The translations under genes were made by a program, and so were the position numbers. From the NCBI RefSeq assembly GCF_041902385.1, contig NZ_CP169244.1, positions 2,232,001-2,296,000 on the forward strand: a DNA stretch of 64,000 nt, given 5' to 3'. Below, piece after piece: positions 20,757-32,144 of the stretch. Source of the DNA: Arcticibacter sp041902385 (GTDB lineage: Bacteria; Bacteroidota; Bacteroidia; Sphingobacteriales; Sphingobacteriaceae). Below the pieces are notes generated by a model. It was not told the DNA's origin, ran no database searches, and was given only the letters and a program-made list of their open reading frames with translations. Positions within the stretch are counted from its first letter, which is position 1. The number at the start of each line of letters is the position of its first letter.

Positions 20757-20891
20757 TTGAGTAATAAGTAGTAAGTGATAAGTAATAAGACTTACTATTG
20801 ATATAGTCAAAAGATATTAGAAAGCATAAGTTGAGGTAATCGAGTAGCAAGGAAACTTATTACTTATAACTTACCACTTACAACTTTCAAA
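20757..20891 (+). repeat. Hairpin array 4 between 23S and 5S
   Basis: Left half GAGTAATAAGTAGTAAGTGA and TAAGTAATAAG at 20758-20790; right half ACTTATTACTTATAACTTAC and CACTTACAACTTT at 20850-20888. The halves are near-perfect reverse complements separated by about 60 nt. Same sequence family as the ITS arrays. Confidence 0.65.
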
Positions 20892-20898
20892 AGATCTT

Positions 20899-21010
<112 letters not shown>

Positions 21011-21013
21011 TTA

Positions 21014-21048
21014 CAAAGCCCGTTAGTTTATTCTGACGGGCTTTTTTC
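21014..21048 (+). terminator. Rho-independent terminator of the rRNA operon
   Basis: AAGCCCGTTAG / (C)TGACGGGCTT stem with a TTTATT loop, followed by T6, a few bases after 5S. Confidence 0.9.
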
Positions 21049-21149
21049 GTTATCCCCCAAAATAAACATCACTAAACATTTATTTCTATATTGTGCGAAA
21101 TTATTGGCACGGTTCTTCGTTTAAGAAGCTGTGAACTAACATATACAAC

Positions 21150-22889
21150 ATGACATTTTTACAAAGATTCTTACTGATAGCGGCGTTCATTCCGTCATTT
21201 GCTGTTGCTCAACAAAAAGAAAAACCGAAGGAGAACTGGCAAAACCTCGATCTGCAGCAAGACGGCGTTTTCGGGGTGAGCACGGAGAGGGCCTATGATC
21301 AATTACTGAAAGGAAAAAAGGGTGAGGAAGTGATCGTTGCCGTAATAGACGGCGGCGTAGATGCTGAGCATGAAGATCTGAAGAGCGTAATGTGGAGGAA
21401 TCCTGGCGAAAAGGCCGGTAACAAGGCTGATGACGATAAGAACGGATTTGTTGATGATGTGCATGGCTGGAATTTTCTCGGCTCTCCCAACTACAGCATC
21501 CGCTACGATAATCTCGAAGTGGTACGCCTGATTCGTAAATACCAGGACAAGTACGCCTCCGTATTGAACTCGACCCCTTTAAGCAAGGAGGAACGGAAGG
21601 AGTTCAATCTTTATAAGCGGATGGTGACGGATTATATGGGTAAACTTGAGAACGCGCGAATGGGTTATGAAAACATATCCATCTTAAGGAAGAACCTCGA
21701 CACTATCGCGAAACGAATTGGAAAGGAAGCTCTGACTATCCGGGATTTTGACGACTACAAGCCTCAGAACGATATTGAATCAAAGGTTATAAAAGTGGTG
21801 AAATCGGAATTGAAGAAGGAACCCGATTATAAGAAATTTAAGGATGACCTGGAGGAGGGCTATCAATATTATCACACTCAGGTGAATTACAACCTGAACA
21901 TGGACTTCGATCCGCGCGATTCTATCGGCGATAATTATGCTAACGGGGCAGAACACCGTTACGGGAATTCTGACGTGAAGGGGCCGGACGCTGACCACGG
22001 CACGCATGTCGCCGGAATAGTTGCGGCGGATAGAACGAATAAGATCGGGATCAAGGGCGTTGCTAAAAACGTGAAAATCATGTCGGTGCGGGCAGTGCCT
22101 GATGGTGACGAAAGAGACAAAGATGTAGCGAATGCTATACGGTACGCTGTAGACAATGGTGCGCGGGTGATTAACATGAGCTTCGGCAAGAGTTATAGCT
22201 GGGATAAGAAGCTGGTAGACAGCGCTGTGAGATATGCGGCTACGAAGGATGTTCTTCTGGTACATGCTGCGGGCAATGACTCTAAGAATACTGATTTCGA
22301 GAACAACTTCCCTACCAGGATATTCGCCGACAGCCTGGACGCGAATTATTGGGGCATGAATCAGCGCGTGTCGATTGTTCCAGGTGGACGGCCCTCTGGT
22401 ATGGGTTTGCCTGGCATGAGCGGTGGTGCCCTGCGTGTTGAGCAGGATACTCTTAAATTTACTAAACTGCAGGCACAAAACTGGATAGAAGTAGGTGCCT
22501 CAGGATGGAAGAATGACGACGGGCTGGTAGCTGAGTTTTCAAACTACGGAAAACGCTCTGTCGACGTATTTGCACCTGGCGTGCAGATCAACTCCACGAT
22601 CCCCGGCTCTAAGTATAAGGAAAATGATGGCACAAGCATGGCCTCACCTGTTGTAGCAGGTGTAGCTGCGCTGATTCGCTCCTATTACCCGGCATTATCG
22701 GCGGTACAGGTGAAGGATATCATTATGAAGTCTGTGACGAAGGTGGAGCAGAAAGTAAAGGTAAAAGAGGACGGTGCTACAAAAAAAGTGAAATTCAGCG
22801 ACGTTTGCATTTCGGGAGGAGTGGTAAACGCATACAATGCGTTAAAGATGGCTGAGACGCTTGAGCGGAAACTCTCCAGTAATAAATAG
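21150..22889 (+). CDS. Secreted S8 (subtilisin-like) serine peptidase
   Basis: 579 residues with a signal peptide at 1-20 (ends FAVA|QQ). The catalytic Asp67 is in VAVIDGGVDAEHEDL, His283 in DADHGTHVAGIVAADR, and Ser496 in NDGTSMASPVVAGVAALIR; the oxyanion Asn is in LVHAAGNDSKN. An insertion of about 200 residues between the Asp and His motifs (helical, charged, 95-280) is typical of Bacteroidota S8 proteases such as those in the KP-43/cell-envelope group. There is no C-terminal sorting domain, so it is probably periplasmic or released. Monocistronic, 100 bp after the rRNA terminator. Confidence 0.92.
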   Translation: MTFLQRFLLIAAFIPSFAVAQQKEKPKENWQNLDLQQDGVFGVSTERAYDQLLKGKKGEEVIVAVIDGGVDAEHEDLKSVMWRNPGEKAGNKADDDKNGFVDDVHGWNFLGSPNYSIRYDNLEVVRLIRKYQDKYASVLNSTPLSKEERKEFNLYKRMVTDYMGKLENARMGYENISILRKNLDTIAKRIGKEALTIRDFDDYKPQNDIESKVIKVVKSELKKEPDYKKFKDDLEEGYQYYHTQVNYNLNMDFDPRDSIGDNYANGAEHRYGNSDVKGPDADHGTHVAGIVAADRTNKIGIKGVAKNVKIMSVRAVPDGDERDKDVANAIRYAVDNGARVINMSFGKSYSWDKKLVDSAVRYAATKDVLLVHAAGNDSKNTDFENNFPTRIFADSLDANYWGMNQRVSIVPGGRPSGMGLPGMSGGALRVEQDTLKFTKLQAQNWIEVGASGWKNDDGLVAEFSNYGKRSVDVFAPGVQINSTIPGSKYKENDGTSMASPVVAGVAALIRSYYPALSAVQVKDIIMKSVTKVEQKVKVKEDGATKKVKFSDVCISGGVVNAYNALKMAETLERKLSSNK

Positions 22890-22926
22890 GGCCCTCTGTG
22901 CAGGCGGCTCTCCCGCATGTTTTTTG

Positions 22927-22934
22927 TATCTTTG
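22927..22934 (+). promoter_or_regulatory. Bacteroidota -7 box for trhO
   Basis: TATCTTTG, a perfect TAnnTTTG element 40 bp before ATG 22975. It supports the downstream start and rules out the 38-residue upstream extension of the open frame. Confidence 0.6.
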
Positions 22935-22974
22935 TAATTCATTTTACGCTGTTTGCAGCAGTATCAATGTTATT

Positions 22975-23958
22975 ATGAATCAATATCAAACACTTCTTTA
23001 TTACTGTTACACTACAATCGAGAACGCAGAAGAATTCGCTGCTGATCATCTTGAGTTTTGTAAATCAATCGGGCTGACCGGACGCATTATTGTGGCTGAC
23101 GAAGGCCTTAATGGAACGGTGTCGGGCACTGCTGAGGCTTGTAAGACCTATATGGATACGGTGCTTGCGGACCTACGGTTCGCAGCGACGGAGTTTAAGA
23201 TCGATGATGTGAGCGAGCCATCCTTTGTCAAGATGCATTGCAGGTACAAGCCCGAGATTGTTCACTCGGGACTTCGCGACCCGAACATAATCGATCCTAA
23301 GAAGAGAACAGGCGTGCACCTGGAACCTTTAGAGTTTCTCGAAATGAAAGACAGGGACGACGTTGTTATCCTTGACGTCCGCTCTAACTACGAGCACAAC
23401 CTGGGACGTTTTAAGAATGCCGTTACGCTCGATATCGACAATTTTCGTGATTTTCCGTCGAAAATCAACGAACTCGCACAGTATAAGGACAAGAAGATCC
23501 TTACGTATTGCACCGGTGGGATTAAATGTGAGAAAGCCTCTGCCTTGTTACTGCACGAAGGATTTACGGAGGTGTATCAGCTGCACGGAGGGATTATAAA
23601 GTACGGAAAAGAGGCAGGTGGAAAGGATTTTGAAGGAAAATGCTATGTGTTTGATAACCGCGTCGCGGTAGACGTCAATACGGTGAACCCAGTAGTGGTG
23701 TCGACTTGCCGCAATTGCGGCAAGACCACTGCTAAGATGATTAACTGCGCTAATCCGGAGTGCAACGAGCACTTCACACAATGCGATGACTGTGGCTGGG
23801 CAATGGACGGCTGCTGCTCCGAGGAATGTAAGGAGCATCCACGTAAACGGCCTTATGATGGAACGGGTTATTATGTTAAGGTTCCGCAACAGTTGAATCT
23901 GAATAAGATAGGGAGGAAGGAATTTATAAGCGATCTTCGTCCTGCTGCGCTGTACTAA
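22975..23958 (+). CDS. trhO: tRNA uridine(34) hydroxylase TrhO (rhodanese family, YceA)
   Basis: 327 residues from ATG 22975 (MNQYQTLLYYCYTTIENAEE). The N-terminal acylphosphatase-like domain carries GLTGRIIVADEGLNGTVSG, and the rhodanese domain (about 120-215) carries VILDVRSNYEHNLGRFKNAV and the active-site Cys179 in TYCTGGIKCEKAS. The C-terminus is a cysteine-rich zinc-like segment (CRNCGKTTAKMINCANPECNEHF, CDDCGWAMDGCCSEEC). TrhO forms 5-hydroxyuridine at the tRNA wobble position, independently of prephenate. The frame opens earlier inside the protease gene, but that extension lies upstream of the likely promoter. Confidence 0.93.
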   Translation: MNQYQTLLYYCYTTIENAEEFAADHLEFCKSIGLTGRIIVADEGLNGTVSGTAEACKTYMDTVLADLRFAATEFKIDDVSEPSFVKMHCRYKPEIVHSGLRDPNIIDPKKRTGVHLEPLEFLEMKDRDDVVILDVRSNYEHNLGRFKNAVTLDIDNFRDFPSKINELAQYKDKKILTYCTGGIKCEKASALLLHEGFTEVYQLHGGIIKYGKEAGGKDFEGKCYVFDNRVAVDVNTVNPVVVSTCRNCGKTTAKMINCANPECNEHFTQCDDCGWAMDGCCSEECKEHPRKRPYDGTGYYVKVPQQLNLNKIGRKEFISDLRPAALY

Positions 23959-23988
23959 TGAACTCTGTTCTCAGAGTGTAAAATATAG

Positions 23989-24360
23989 ATGAAAGCACTT
24001 TTTACTGTAGGGATGCTCTGCATTTCCAATATTTTTATGACCCTCGCCTGGTATGGACATCTTAAGTTTAAGGAGATGGAATGGAGTAAGGGGCTGGGGC
24101 TTGTTGCAATAATCTTCATCAGCTGGGGCATCGCCCTGGCTGAATACGCGTTTCAGGTACCCGCCAATAAATATGGGTTCAGGGAAAACGGCGGCCCTTT
24201 CAGCCTCTTACAGCTGAAAGTGATTCAGGAGGCGCTTTCCATAAGTATCTTTCTGATCTTTACAGTTTTCTTCTTTAAAACCGAGAAGATTGCGTGGAAT
24301 CATATCGTAGGATTCTGCTTCATAATTATGGCGGTTTTTTTTATTTTTAAGAAGTGGTAG
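23989..24360 (+). CDS. DMT-superfamily small membrane protein (DUF486)
   Basis: 123 residues, four membrane segments (about 5-20, 33-52 GLVAIIFISWGIALAEYAFQ, 78-98 ISIFLIFTVFFF, 103-120 HIVGFCFIIMAVFFIF). The WGIALAEYAFQVPANKYG motif and length match DUF486, a half-size relative of drug/metabolite transporters whose substrate is unknown. It follows trhO by 30 bp and may be co-transcribed. Confidence 0.85.
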   Translation: MKALFTVGMLCISNIFMTLAWYGHLKFKEMEWSKGLGLVAIIFISWGIALAEYAFQVPANKYGFRENGGPFSLLQLKVIQEALSISIFLIFTVFFFKTEKIAWNHIVGFCFIIMAVFFIFKKW

Positions 24361-24413
24361 CACAGCTGTACACTCACTTTTTATAAATCTAAACGGCTTC
24401 TTTCATTATTTCA

Positions 24414-27322
24414 ATGTTTAAAATATCAGGATTTTATCTTGTTGTACTTTCCATTTTCTCCATTCTGATTGTCTCCTCGGCCAAGGGTGCTGAAATTAAG
24501 AGCTTTGGCGTTCCCTACGTTCAGAATTATAGCAAGAACGTCTACCAGTCGGGCAATCAGAACTGGTCGGTTACGAAGGATCCAAAGACTGGTGTCATGT
24601 ATTTCGGAAATGGTGAGGGTCTACTAGCGTATGATGGCCGCTTCTGGCAACAATACCGTATGCCGAACCACCTGATTGTGCGGGCAGTGGCAGCTGACGG
24701 CTTTGGCAGGGTCTATACCGGTGCTTTTGGGGAAATCGGTTACTGGTCATTCAATACCTCAGGCCGTTTCACTTACACCTCTCTGACCTCATTGATTCCT
24801 GCCAGGCATAGGCTGACAGAGGAAATATGGAAGATCTATACGGATGGACGGAAAGTGATATTTCAATCATTTGCCTCGATCTTTATCTATGAAAATGGTA
24901 AGATATCTGTGGTAAAGAAAGAGGAGCCGTTCTTTTTCCTCTTCAAGGTCCGAAACCGCTTTTTTGTAGAGGTCATGTTAAAGGGCCTGTTTGAGCTCCG
25001 CGGTACTCAGCTCATTGCCATCCCAAACAGTGAAATTCTTAGCAGCAGCGGAATCCTATCGATATTGCCGTTCCAGGGTGACAAGTATCTTATCGGTACA
25101 GCCAAGAATGGCCTTTTTATTTACGATGGGAAGAGTCTGAAGCCCTGGGCAAATCAGGCGGACTCGTTTTTAAGTACGTACCAGTTGAATAACGGGGCTG
25201 TTCTCATGAACAGGTATTTCGCCTTTGGGACGATCCTGAACGGAATCGTGATTGTTGATGAAAGGGGCAGAGTGGTACAGAAGATAAACAAGTCGAGCGG
25301 CTTGCAGAATAATACGGTGCTGAGCTTATTTGCAGATGACGAGCAGAACTTATGGGCGGGCCTCGACAATGGCATAGACAGGGTCGAACTTAATTCGCCA
25401 CTTTATTTCTACTTTGACAGAAAGGGAGACCTCGGGACCGTGTATTCAAGCATTATTCATGACGGGAAAATCTATCTGGGCACGAACCAGGGATTGTTTT
25501 CCAGCTCCCTCGACGCAAAGAACAATGGAGACTTTCAGTACTTCGACTTTAAACTGATTCCCAACTCCCAGGGGCAGGTATGGGATCTGAGCCTGATGGA
25601 CGGACAGCTGCTGTGCGGACACAATAGCGGCACTTTCCTGGTCAGGGATGGAGCCCTCAGCCCCATCTCAAAGGCCAGTGGTGGCTGGACAATCAGGAGA
25701 CTGGGTACGAACCCCGCTAAGCTTGTACAGGGCACCTATACAGGACTAGTGGTGTACAAGAAGGACGCAGTGGGAAACTGGATCTATTCACACGAAATAG
25801 CAGGCTTCAGGGAACCTGCTAGGTATGTGGAACAAGATACAAGGGGCCAGGTATGGGTAGGACACGCTTATAAAGGTGTTTATCGCCTTGAACTAAGCGA
25901 AGATTTAAGCCGCGTGGTTAGTACAAGGTATTATGGCGAAAAGTCAGGATTGCCGAGCAGCTATCACATCAACGTCTTCGAGTTCGAGAATCGCGTAGTC
26001 TTTTCCTCAGACTCAGGCTTCTATTTGTATGATGATATTTCGGATCATTTCAGGAGATACGAGCAGCTCAACAGAAAGCTTGGAAGCTTCGCATTCTCCA
26101 ACAAGATCATCGCTGCCGGAGCGAAGAAATACTGGTTTATCAACCACGGAAGAACGGCCCTTGCTAAGTTCGGGGACGGCGGCAGGATCACAATAGACTC
26201 TAACAGCTTTACCGTGCTTAATGGGCGAATGGTTCAATATTATGAAAACATAAGCCGCATTAACAATGCCATGTACCTGATAAGTATTGACGATGGCTTT
26301 GCTATTTACAACGGCGACGAAGTGCTATCAGCGGGCGACAGGAGGTCTATGCCTTCCCCCGTTATCAGGAAGCTTGAAAACACCACTGACAGCTCGTCTG
26401 TAATTGCAGAGGGGCCAGGGACAAACGTTGCAGTGATCCCCTATAAAAAGAATAGCATCAGGGTGAGCTTTTCTCTTCCATATTACCGCCAAGCCAAAAT
26501 AGAGTATCAATATTATCTGGAAGGCTATTCAGACCGTTGGTCTGTGTGGAGTACTCAGGCGGCGAAGGAGTTCACCAATCTGGATCATGGCGACTATAAA
26601 TTTCTGGTGCGCGCTAGGGTGAATGGAAGATCCGTTTCCGGAACGGCAGTTATCGCGTTCAGTATTTCTCCTCCCTGGTACTTAAGTCCACTGGCTTATC
26701 TGTTTTATCTTCTGATTTTGATTGCGTTCTATGTCCTTGCGCGGAAGGAATACGCCAGGAAGCTTCAGCGTCATCAGGAGAGTATTCAGCGTAAGCTGCA
26801 GGCCGAACAAGAGGAGCAGCTCAGGCAGGAAGCGATTCTAAATGAGCAGAAGATCACAAAGTTGCGTACGGAGCAGTTACAGGCGGACCTGGAGAGTAAA
26901 AATAGGGAACTGGCTAATTCAGCGATGAATATCGTCTACAAGAACGAGCTGTTACAAAAGATCCGGGATGAGCTGTACTCGCTGAAAGATAGCGCCGGCA
27001 AAAAGCTCGGATCGGAGCAGTTGAAAAAATTGATAAGGTGATCAACGAAGGAGTTAACGATGAACGTGACTGGAACGTATTCGAGAAGAGTTTCAATGAG
27101 ACTCATGAGAACTTTTTTAAGAAGCTGAAGTCGCAGTATCCGGAGCTCGTCCCTAATGACCTGATATTATGCGCCTACCTACGGATGAACATGAGCAGTA
27201 AGGAGATTGCTTCCTTACTGAATATTTCCTTACGCGGAGTGGAGATCAGGCGATATAGATTGCGTAAAAAGCTGAATTTAGAGCATGATAAAAACCTCGC
27301 AGAGTTCTTCATGCAGCTCTAA
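24414..27322 (+). pseudogene. PUL regulator: Reg_prop/Y_Y_Y sensor with C-terminal LuxR-type HTH (SusR-like), frameshifted in A6
   Basis: The first frame (24414-27041, 875 residues) has a signal/anchor at 1-25, beta-propeller repeats (about 40-650, e.g. NNTVLSLFADDEQNLWAGLDNGID), a Y_Y_Y domain (about 690-755, YQYYLEGYSDRWSVWS), a membrane span (760-780) and a coiled coil. It then stops. The next frame (27038-27322, GTG start, 4-bp overlap) carries SKEIASLLNISLRGVEIRRY, a LuxR/GerE-type HTH. A -1 shift at A6 (27024-27029) joins them as ...QLKKIDKVINEGVNDERDW, matching single-chain homologues. Adjacent to susCD, so it probably senses glycan fragments in the periplasm and controls the locus directly from the membrane, without a kinase domain. 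Confidence 0.85.
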
Positions 27323-27365
27323 ATACTACATCATTACCTCTCATCACATGTTTACTTGACTAATT

Positions 27366-27379
27366 ATGACGGTCGTCAT
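27366..27379. promoter_or_regulatory. Candidate operator upstream of susC
   Basis: ATGACG-GT-CGTCAT, perfect 6-bp arms, about 220 bp before the susC start in the 275-bp regulator-susC gap. The position suits binding by the HTH regulator encoded just upstream; this is inference from symmetry and place only. Confidence 0.3.
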
Positions 27380-27597
27380 TGATGTATGTAGTTGGTACAC
27401 TTTGAGATGTGGAATTGCTGGCTAAAATATTAAACAATAGCTTCTTATGATTTGTTGAATTTGTGATCTGTGTCATTTTTATTTAAGATGATGTAGTGAA
27501 GTGAAAGCGAAAAATTTAGCTATGTCAATTTTAACTCTAAAATTTGCTAAGGTTATTTGTAAAACGACCAAAAAGTAACAACCTAATTCAATTGATT

Positions 27598-30500
27598 ATG
27601 AGAAAATTTTTTACGAGCCTGTCAGGTTTTGTTCTCGTATTATTTCTTTTTCTGGGGAACGTTTACGCGCAGCAAAGCATTACAGTTACGGGAAAAGTGA
27701 CTGATGCTGCCAGTAATGAACCGCTCATCGGTGTGAGCGTTAAGGTTAAAGGAACAAATCAGGGAACATCTACTGGCATCAAAGGAGACTTTACGATTAA
27801 AGCTCCCTCGAATGGAACATTAGTATTTAGCTATGTCGGTTTCAAGAACTCCGAGGTGCCGATCGGCGGAAGAACAAACATCCCTGTTAAATTAGGAGCC
27901 TCGGCGCAAAGCTTGCAAGAGGTAGTGGTTGTGGGGTATGGCACCCAGAGGAAATTGGACGTGACCGGTGCGGTATCGCAGGTGAAAGGGGAGGAAATTT
28001 CTAAACAAGCCTCTGTAAACCCGGTAAGTGCCCTGCAGGGAAAGATTGCAGGGGTGTCTATCACCAATAACGGTACTCCTGGTTCTGCTCCACAAATTAC
28101 AATTCGTGGAACTGGAACAATCTATGGGAAAGCCGGGGTACTTTACGTTGTAGATGGAGTGTGGTATGACGATATTAACTTTCTCAATCCTAGCGACATC
28201 GAAAGCATGAGTATCCTGAAGGATGCTTCCAGTTCGTCTATCTATGGTATCAGAGCTGCTAACGGAGTAGTATTGGTGACTACCAACCGGGGTAAAAAAG
28301 GCGACGCTGTTATTAGCTACAACGGAACCTTTGGTTTCCAACGCGTGACAAACAAGGTTAAGATGGCAAATGCGTCTGAGTATGCCACTTTAATAAATGA
28401 GCTTTCAGCGACTCCTCTTTTCACTGATCCCAATAGTCTTGGAAAGGGAACTGATTGGTATGACCAGATCCTGAGGAACGCTCCTGTTACCAATCATACG
28501 CTTTCGATCAGTGGCGGAACCGAGAGAACGACGTACAATTTATCTCTGGGTTACCTAAACCAGGACGGGATTGTGGCGACAAATAATTACAAGAGATATA
28601 CTGCGAGGCTGACCAACGATTTTCAAGTGTTGAAGTTCCTTAAAGTTGGATATAATGTCTCCGGAACCGGAAGTAAGTCAAATGATATTAATAGCTCCAT
28701 ATTCACGCAAATGTTTGGAGCCGCTCCTGTAGTGCCAGTATTTAATGCCGATGGTACCTATGGGGATCCGGCAACCTTTAAACTGGGCGGGGGCGCTAAC
28801 TATAATCCTCAGGCCACTATTGACTTCTTTGACCGTTTAACACAGGACTACCGGGTTAATGGAAATGCGTATGCTGAATTAAACGTCTCTAAAAATTTGT
28901 TATTCAGAACAAGTGTCGGTGGGGAGTTTGGGCAGAATGAAATCAGGGGTTACACGCCTGTATATTCGGCCACTCTGGCACAGCGAAATGATATAAGCAG
29001 GCTAGACGTCAATAGAGCCGAGGCCCGCAACTGGATCATTGAGAACACGCTAACCTACAAAAATACCTTCGGGGATCACAATATTACCCTCTTAGCGGGG
29101 CAAACGGCACAGAGGAGAAAGATGTATTTTACGGACCTTACCGCCAGGAACGTCCCTAACTCAAGTGATGGCGATCTTTATTTACGTCTGGGTAATGCAA
29201 ATGATAGGATTGTGGACGATCGCGGAGAGCTTTCTACGACTGCATCTTACTTCGGCCGCGTAAATTATTCCTTCAAAGACCGATACTTATTAAACGCTTC
29301 GTTTAGAGCGGATGGTGCTTCGCAATTTTATGGAGGAGGAGATCTTTGGGGATATTTCCCTTCAATAGGTGCCGGCTGGATAATTTCGAATGAGCCTTTT
29401 ATGCAAAATCAGTCTCTGTTTAGCAACCTGAAGTTGCGCGGAAGCTGGGGTAAACTTGGTAATGCGGGCGTTCCTGAAAATCCTACAACTTTGACTATCA
29501 CTCAAGGCGGAGGATATGTGGCTTTTTTCAACGGCGCTCCTTACACCGGAAAAAGCATAACAACCGTAGTGCCTCAGTTTTTGAATTGGGAAAGAACTGC
29601 AGGTACCGACCTTGGTTTAGAGGCTGGTTTTCTGAGAGATCGGCTGAGTGTTGAAATAGATTACTACAACAAAAAGACGGAGGACGCAATATTTGGTGTT
29701 CCGGTGCCCTCTTCTTTAGGTTTAAGCGCTGGTGAAATTATTGCAAATCAAGCCGATATCAGGAACCGGGGACTCGAATTTGTATCAACGTGGAGAGATA
29801 AAACAGCGGGCGGCTTGACGTACTCAATCAGTGGAAACTTCGGATACAATCAGAATAAGGTCATTAGCGTTCGTACAGGGGAGAACCCGATATATAAGGG
29901 GGAAGTGGTTTGGCGAACGGCTCTCTGGCCACAAGGACGCTTTTAGGAAGGCCAATCGGCGAGTTCTATGGCTATCGCGTTGCGGGCGTTTTCCAGAACG
30001 CTGCGGAGGTTGCCGCTTCAGCACAAAAGGCAACTGCCAAGCCGGGGGATTTCAAGTATGAGGACCTTAATAATGACGGGATCATTGACGGAAAGGACAG
30101 GACGCCTCTGGGTAATCCTAACCCGAAATTCAACTTCGGATTGAATTCGAGCTTCGCATACAAGAATTTTGATCTGGCAATCGACATTCAGGGAGTGGCT
30201 GGCGTGGATGTCTATAACGCAAACCCTAGCCGTCGTTACGGAAATGAAAACTTTACGAAGGACTTTTTTGACAACAGATGGCACGGAGAGGGAACTTCCA
30301 ATACCTATCCTTCCGTGCAGATCGGTAGTTCCACCAACGCCGCTCCTAACTCGTTCTTCGTAGAAAACGGATCTTATGTACGACTGCGTAATATTCAGTT
30401 AGGCTATACTCTTCCGGCCGCACTTTTAAGCAAATGGAAAGCACAGAGAATTCGAATTTTTGCAAATGCTCAAAATCCGATCAATATCTTCAAGTATAAA

Positions 30501-30623
30501 GGCTTTAGCCCTGAAGTCGGAAGGCAGGAAGGCGTCGATTATTCGCCAACTTCAAGAGGGATAGATGCAAATGTTTATCCGCTATACGCAACCTACAACT
30601 TAGGCGTTAATGTTACATTTTAA
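27598..30623 (+). pseudogene. susC: SusC/RagA family TonB-linked outer-membrane transporter, frameshifted in G5
   Basis: Starts at ATG 27598 (MRKFFTSLSGFVLVLFLFLG, signal peptide ending YAQQ), then a carboxypeptidase-D-like domain (about 30-105, VTGKVTDAASNEPLIGVSVK), the SusC signature LQEVVVVGYGTQRKLDVTGAV, the plug (IAGVSITNNGTPGSAPQITI; VDGVWYDDINFLNPSDIES) and a beta-barrel. The first frame ends at 29946 in non-family residues. Adding one G to the run at 29898-29902 restores GGSGLANGSLATRTLLGRPI and the frame to 30623 (ends LGVNVTF), for about 1,008 residues. It imports oligosaccharides with its SusD partner 10 bp downstream. Confidence 0.93.
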
Positions 30624-30633
30624 ATGACAGACG

Positions 30634-32118
30634 ATGAAACTACTGAATTATATAAACAAACGAAATATAATTATCGCTCTGGGGGCGATGACTCTATCCT
30701 TTTCATCTTGTACGAACGATTTTTTGGATGTTGACCCGCAAGGAAAGCAGCCGGCGCAGACTTTCTGGAAAACTCCGGAAGATGCAGGGGCAGGGGTAAA
30801 TGCAATTTACGCCAACCTAAGGAGCTGGAACAATACGGCCTTCCCTGCTATTGCTATTGAAAGCCTCGCTGCTGACGAAGCGGAGAAAGGCAGCTCTCCT
30901 AATGATGCGAGCTTCCTGAATAATTTCGACAATTTCTCTGTGACATCTACTGATGGTGTGCTCGGCGGCTTTTGGGAAGGTCAATACCAAAATATTAACC
31001 TGTGCAATCAGGTGATCAAGAATATTGTAGATATTCAAATGGATGAAGCTCTTAAAAGTCGCTACATCGCTGAAGCGAAGTTTGTGAGAGCATTTTCTTA
31101 CTTCAGATTAGTAAGGGCTTTCGGGGGAGTTCCTTTGCGGACCGAACCTACTCAGGATCCCCTTGCTTATAATATTCCCAGGGCTTCTGCATCTGAAGTG
31201 TATGCTCTTATAGAGAAAGATCTGGACGACGCTGCAGCCACTCTTCCACAGTCATACGGGAGCGCTGATATCGGTCGTGCTACTAAAGGCGCCGCTTTGG
31301 CGATGCATGCTAAGGTTGCCATGTATCAGAAGAAGTGGGACGCTGTTCTGGCTTTAACCAATCAGGTTATGGGTATGGGATATAGCTTGTTCCCTGATTT
31401 TCAGGACTTGTTTCGCATCAATAATGAGAATTCAAGCGAATCTATTTTTGAAATTCAATGTGAGTACTATCCGTCTATTGCCGGCGCCAGTAACAGTCAG
31501 TATTCTCAGGTCCAGGGCGTGAGAACCCAGTCCGGCTACTGGGGCTTCAACGTGCCAACTCAGACCCTTGCCGACGCATTTGAGCCTGGGGATACAAGAA
31601 GGGAAGGGACAATTCTTTTCGTAGGGACTACAACCAAGTACGGTGATGCGATTACCGCAGTGGCTGGAGACCCGGTTCGTTACAACGGGAAGTCCTATGT
31701 GCCCTTCAATACTCCTTGGGACAATGCCAACCCCAGAGGTTCGCAACAGAACGTTCGTGTCCTTCGCTATGCAGAAGTACTCCTGATGAATGCTGAAGCA
31801 GCTAACGAGCTTGGAAATCCGACACAGGCATTGGCATCGCTAGAGCTGGTAAGAGCCCGTGCCCGTAAGGGAAATCCAAACGTGCTCCCTCCGGTCACGA
31901 CTACAGACAAAGCAGCGTTACGCAATGCTATTTATCATGAACGGCAGGTGGAACTAGCTATGGAGTCTGACAGGTATTTTGACGTTGTCCGCCAGGGAAG
32001 GGCTGCCGAAGTGTTTGGGCCTAAAGGATGGAAGGCAAATAAGAACGAGGTATGGCCTATTCCTCAAACTCAGATTGATATAAGTAATAATTTACTTACA
32101 CAGAACCCTGGTTATTAA
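30634..32118 (+). CDS. susD: SusD/RagB family nutrient-binding outer-membrane lipoprotein
   Basis: 494 residues. The lipoprotein signal ends LSFSSC (Cys about 26) and is followed by TNDFLDVDPQGKQPAQTFWK, which is typical of SusD. TPR-like helices (YIAEAKFVRAFSYFRLVRAFGGVPL at about 140-165) and the C-terminal LRYAEVLLMNAEAANELGN and RNAIYHERQVELAMESDRYFDVVRQG complete the signature. It caps the SusC barrel and binds the glycan at the cell surface. A strong hairpin follows the stop. Confidence 0.95.
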   Translation: MKLLNYINKRNIIIALGAMTLSFSSCTNDFLDVDPQGKQPAQTFWKTPEDAGAGVNAIYANLRSWNNTAFPAIAIESLAADEAEKGSSPNDASFLNNFDNFSVTSTDGVLGGFWEGQYQNINLCNQVIKNIVDIQMDEALKSRYIAEAKFVRAFSYFRLVRAFGGVPLRTEPTQDPLAYNIPRASASEVYALIEKDLDDAAATLPQSYGSADIGRATKGAALAMHAKVAMYQKKWDAVLALTNQVMGMGYSLFPDFQDLFRINNENSSESIFEIQCEYYPSIAGASNSQYSQVQGVRTQSGYWGFNVPTQTLADAFEPGDTRREGTILFVGTTTKYGDAITAVAGDPVRYNGKSYVPFNTPWDNANPRGSQQNVRVLRYAEVLLMNAEAANELGNPTQALASLELVRARARKGNPNVLPPVTTTDKAALRNAIYHERQVELAMESDRYFDVVRQGRAAEVFGPKGWKANKNEVWPIPQTQIDISNNLLTQNPGY

Positions 32119-32144
32119 TTGTAACTGAGGCTGAATGATGTTTT

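Noticed and set aside
21780..22478. 232-codon open frame antisense to the S8 protease
   Set aside because: Shadow of a well-supported protease frame.
22861..22974. 38-residue N-terminal extension of TrhO
   Set aside because: It overlaps the protease gene and lies upstream of a perfect -7 box; MNQYQTLLYY is the family start.
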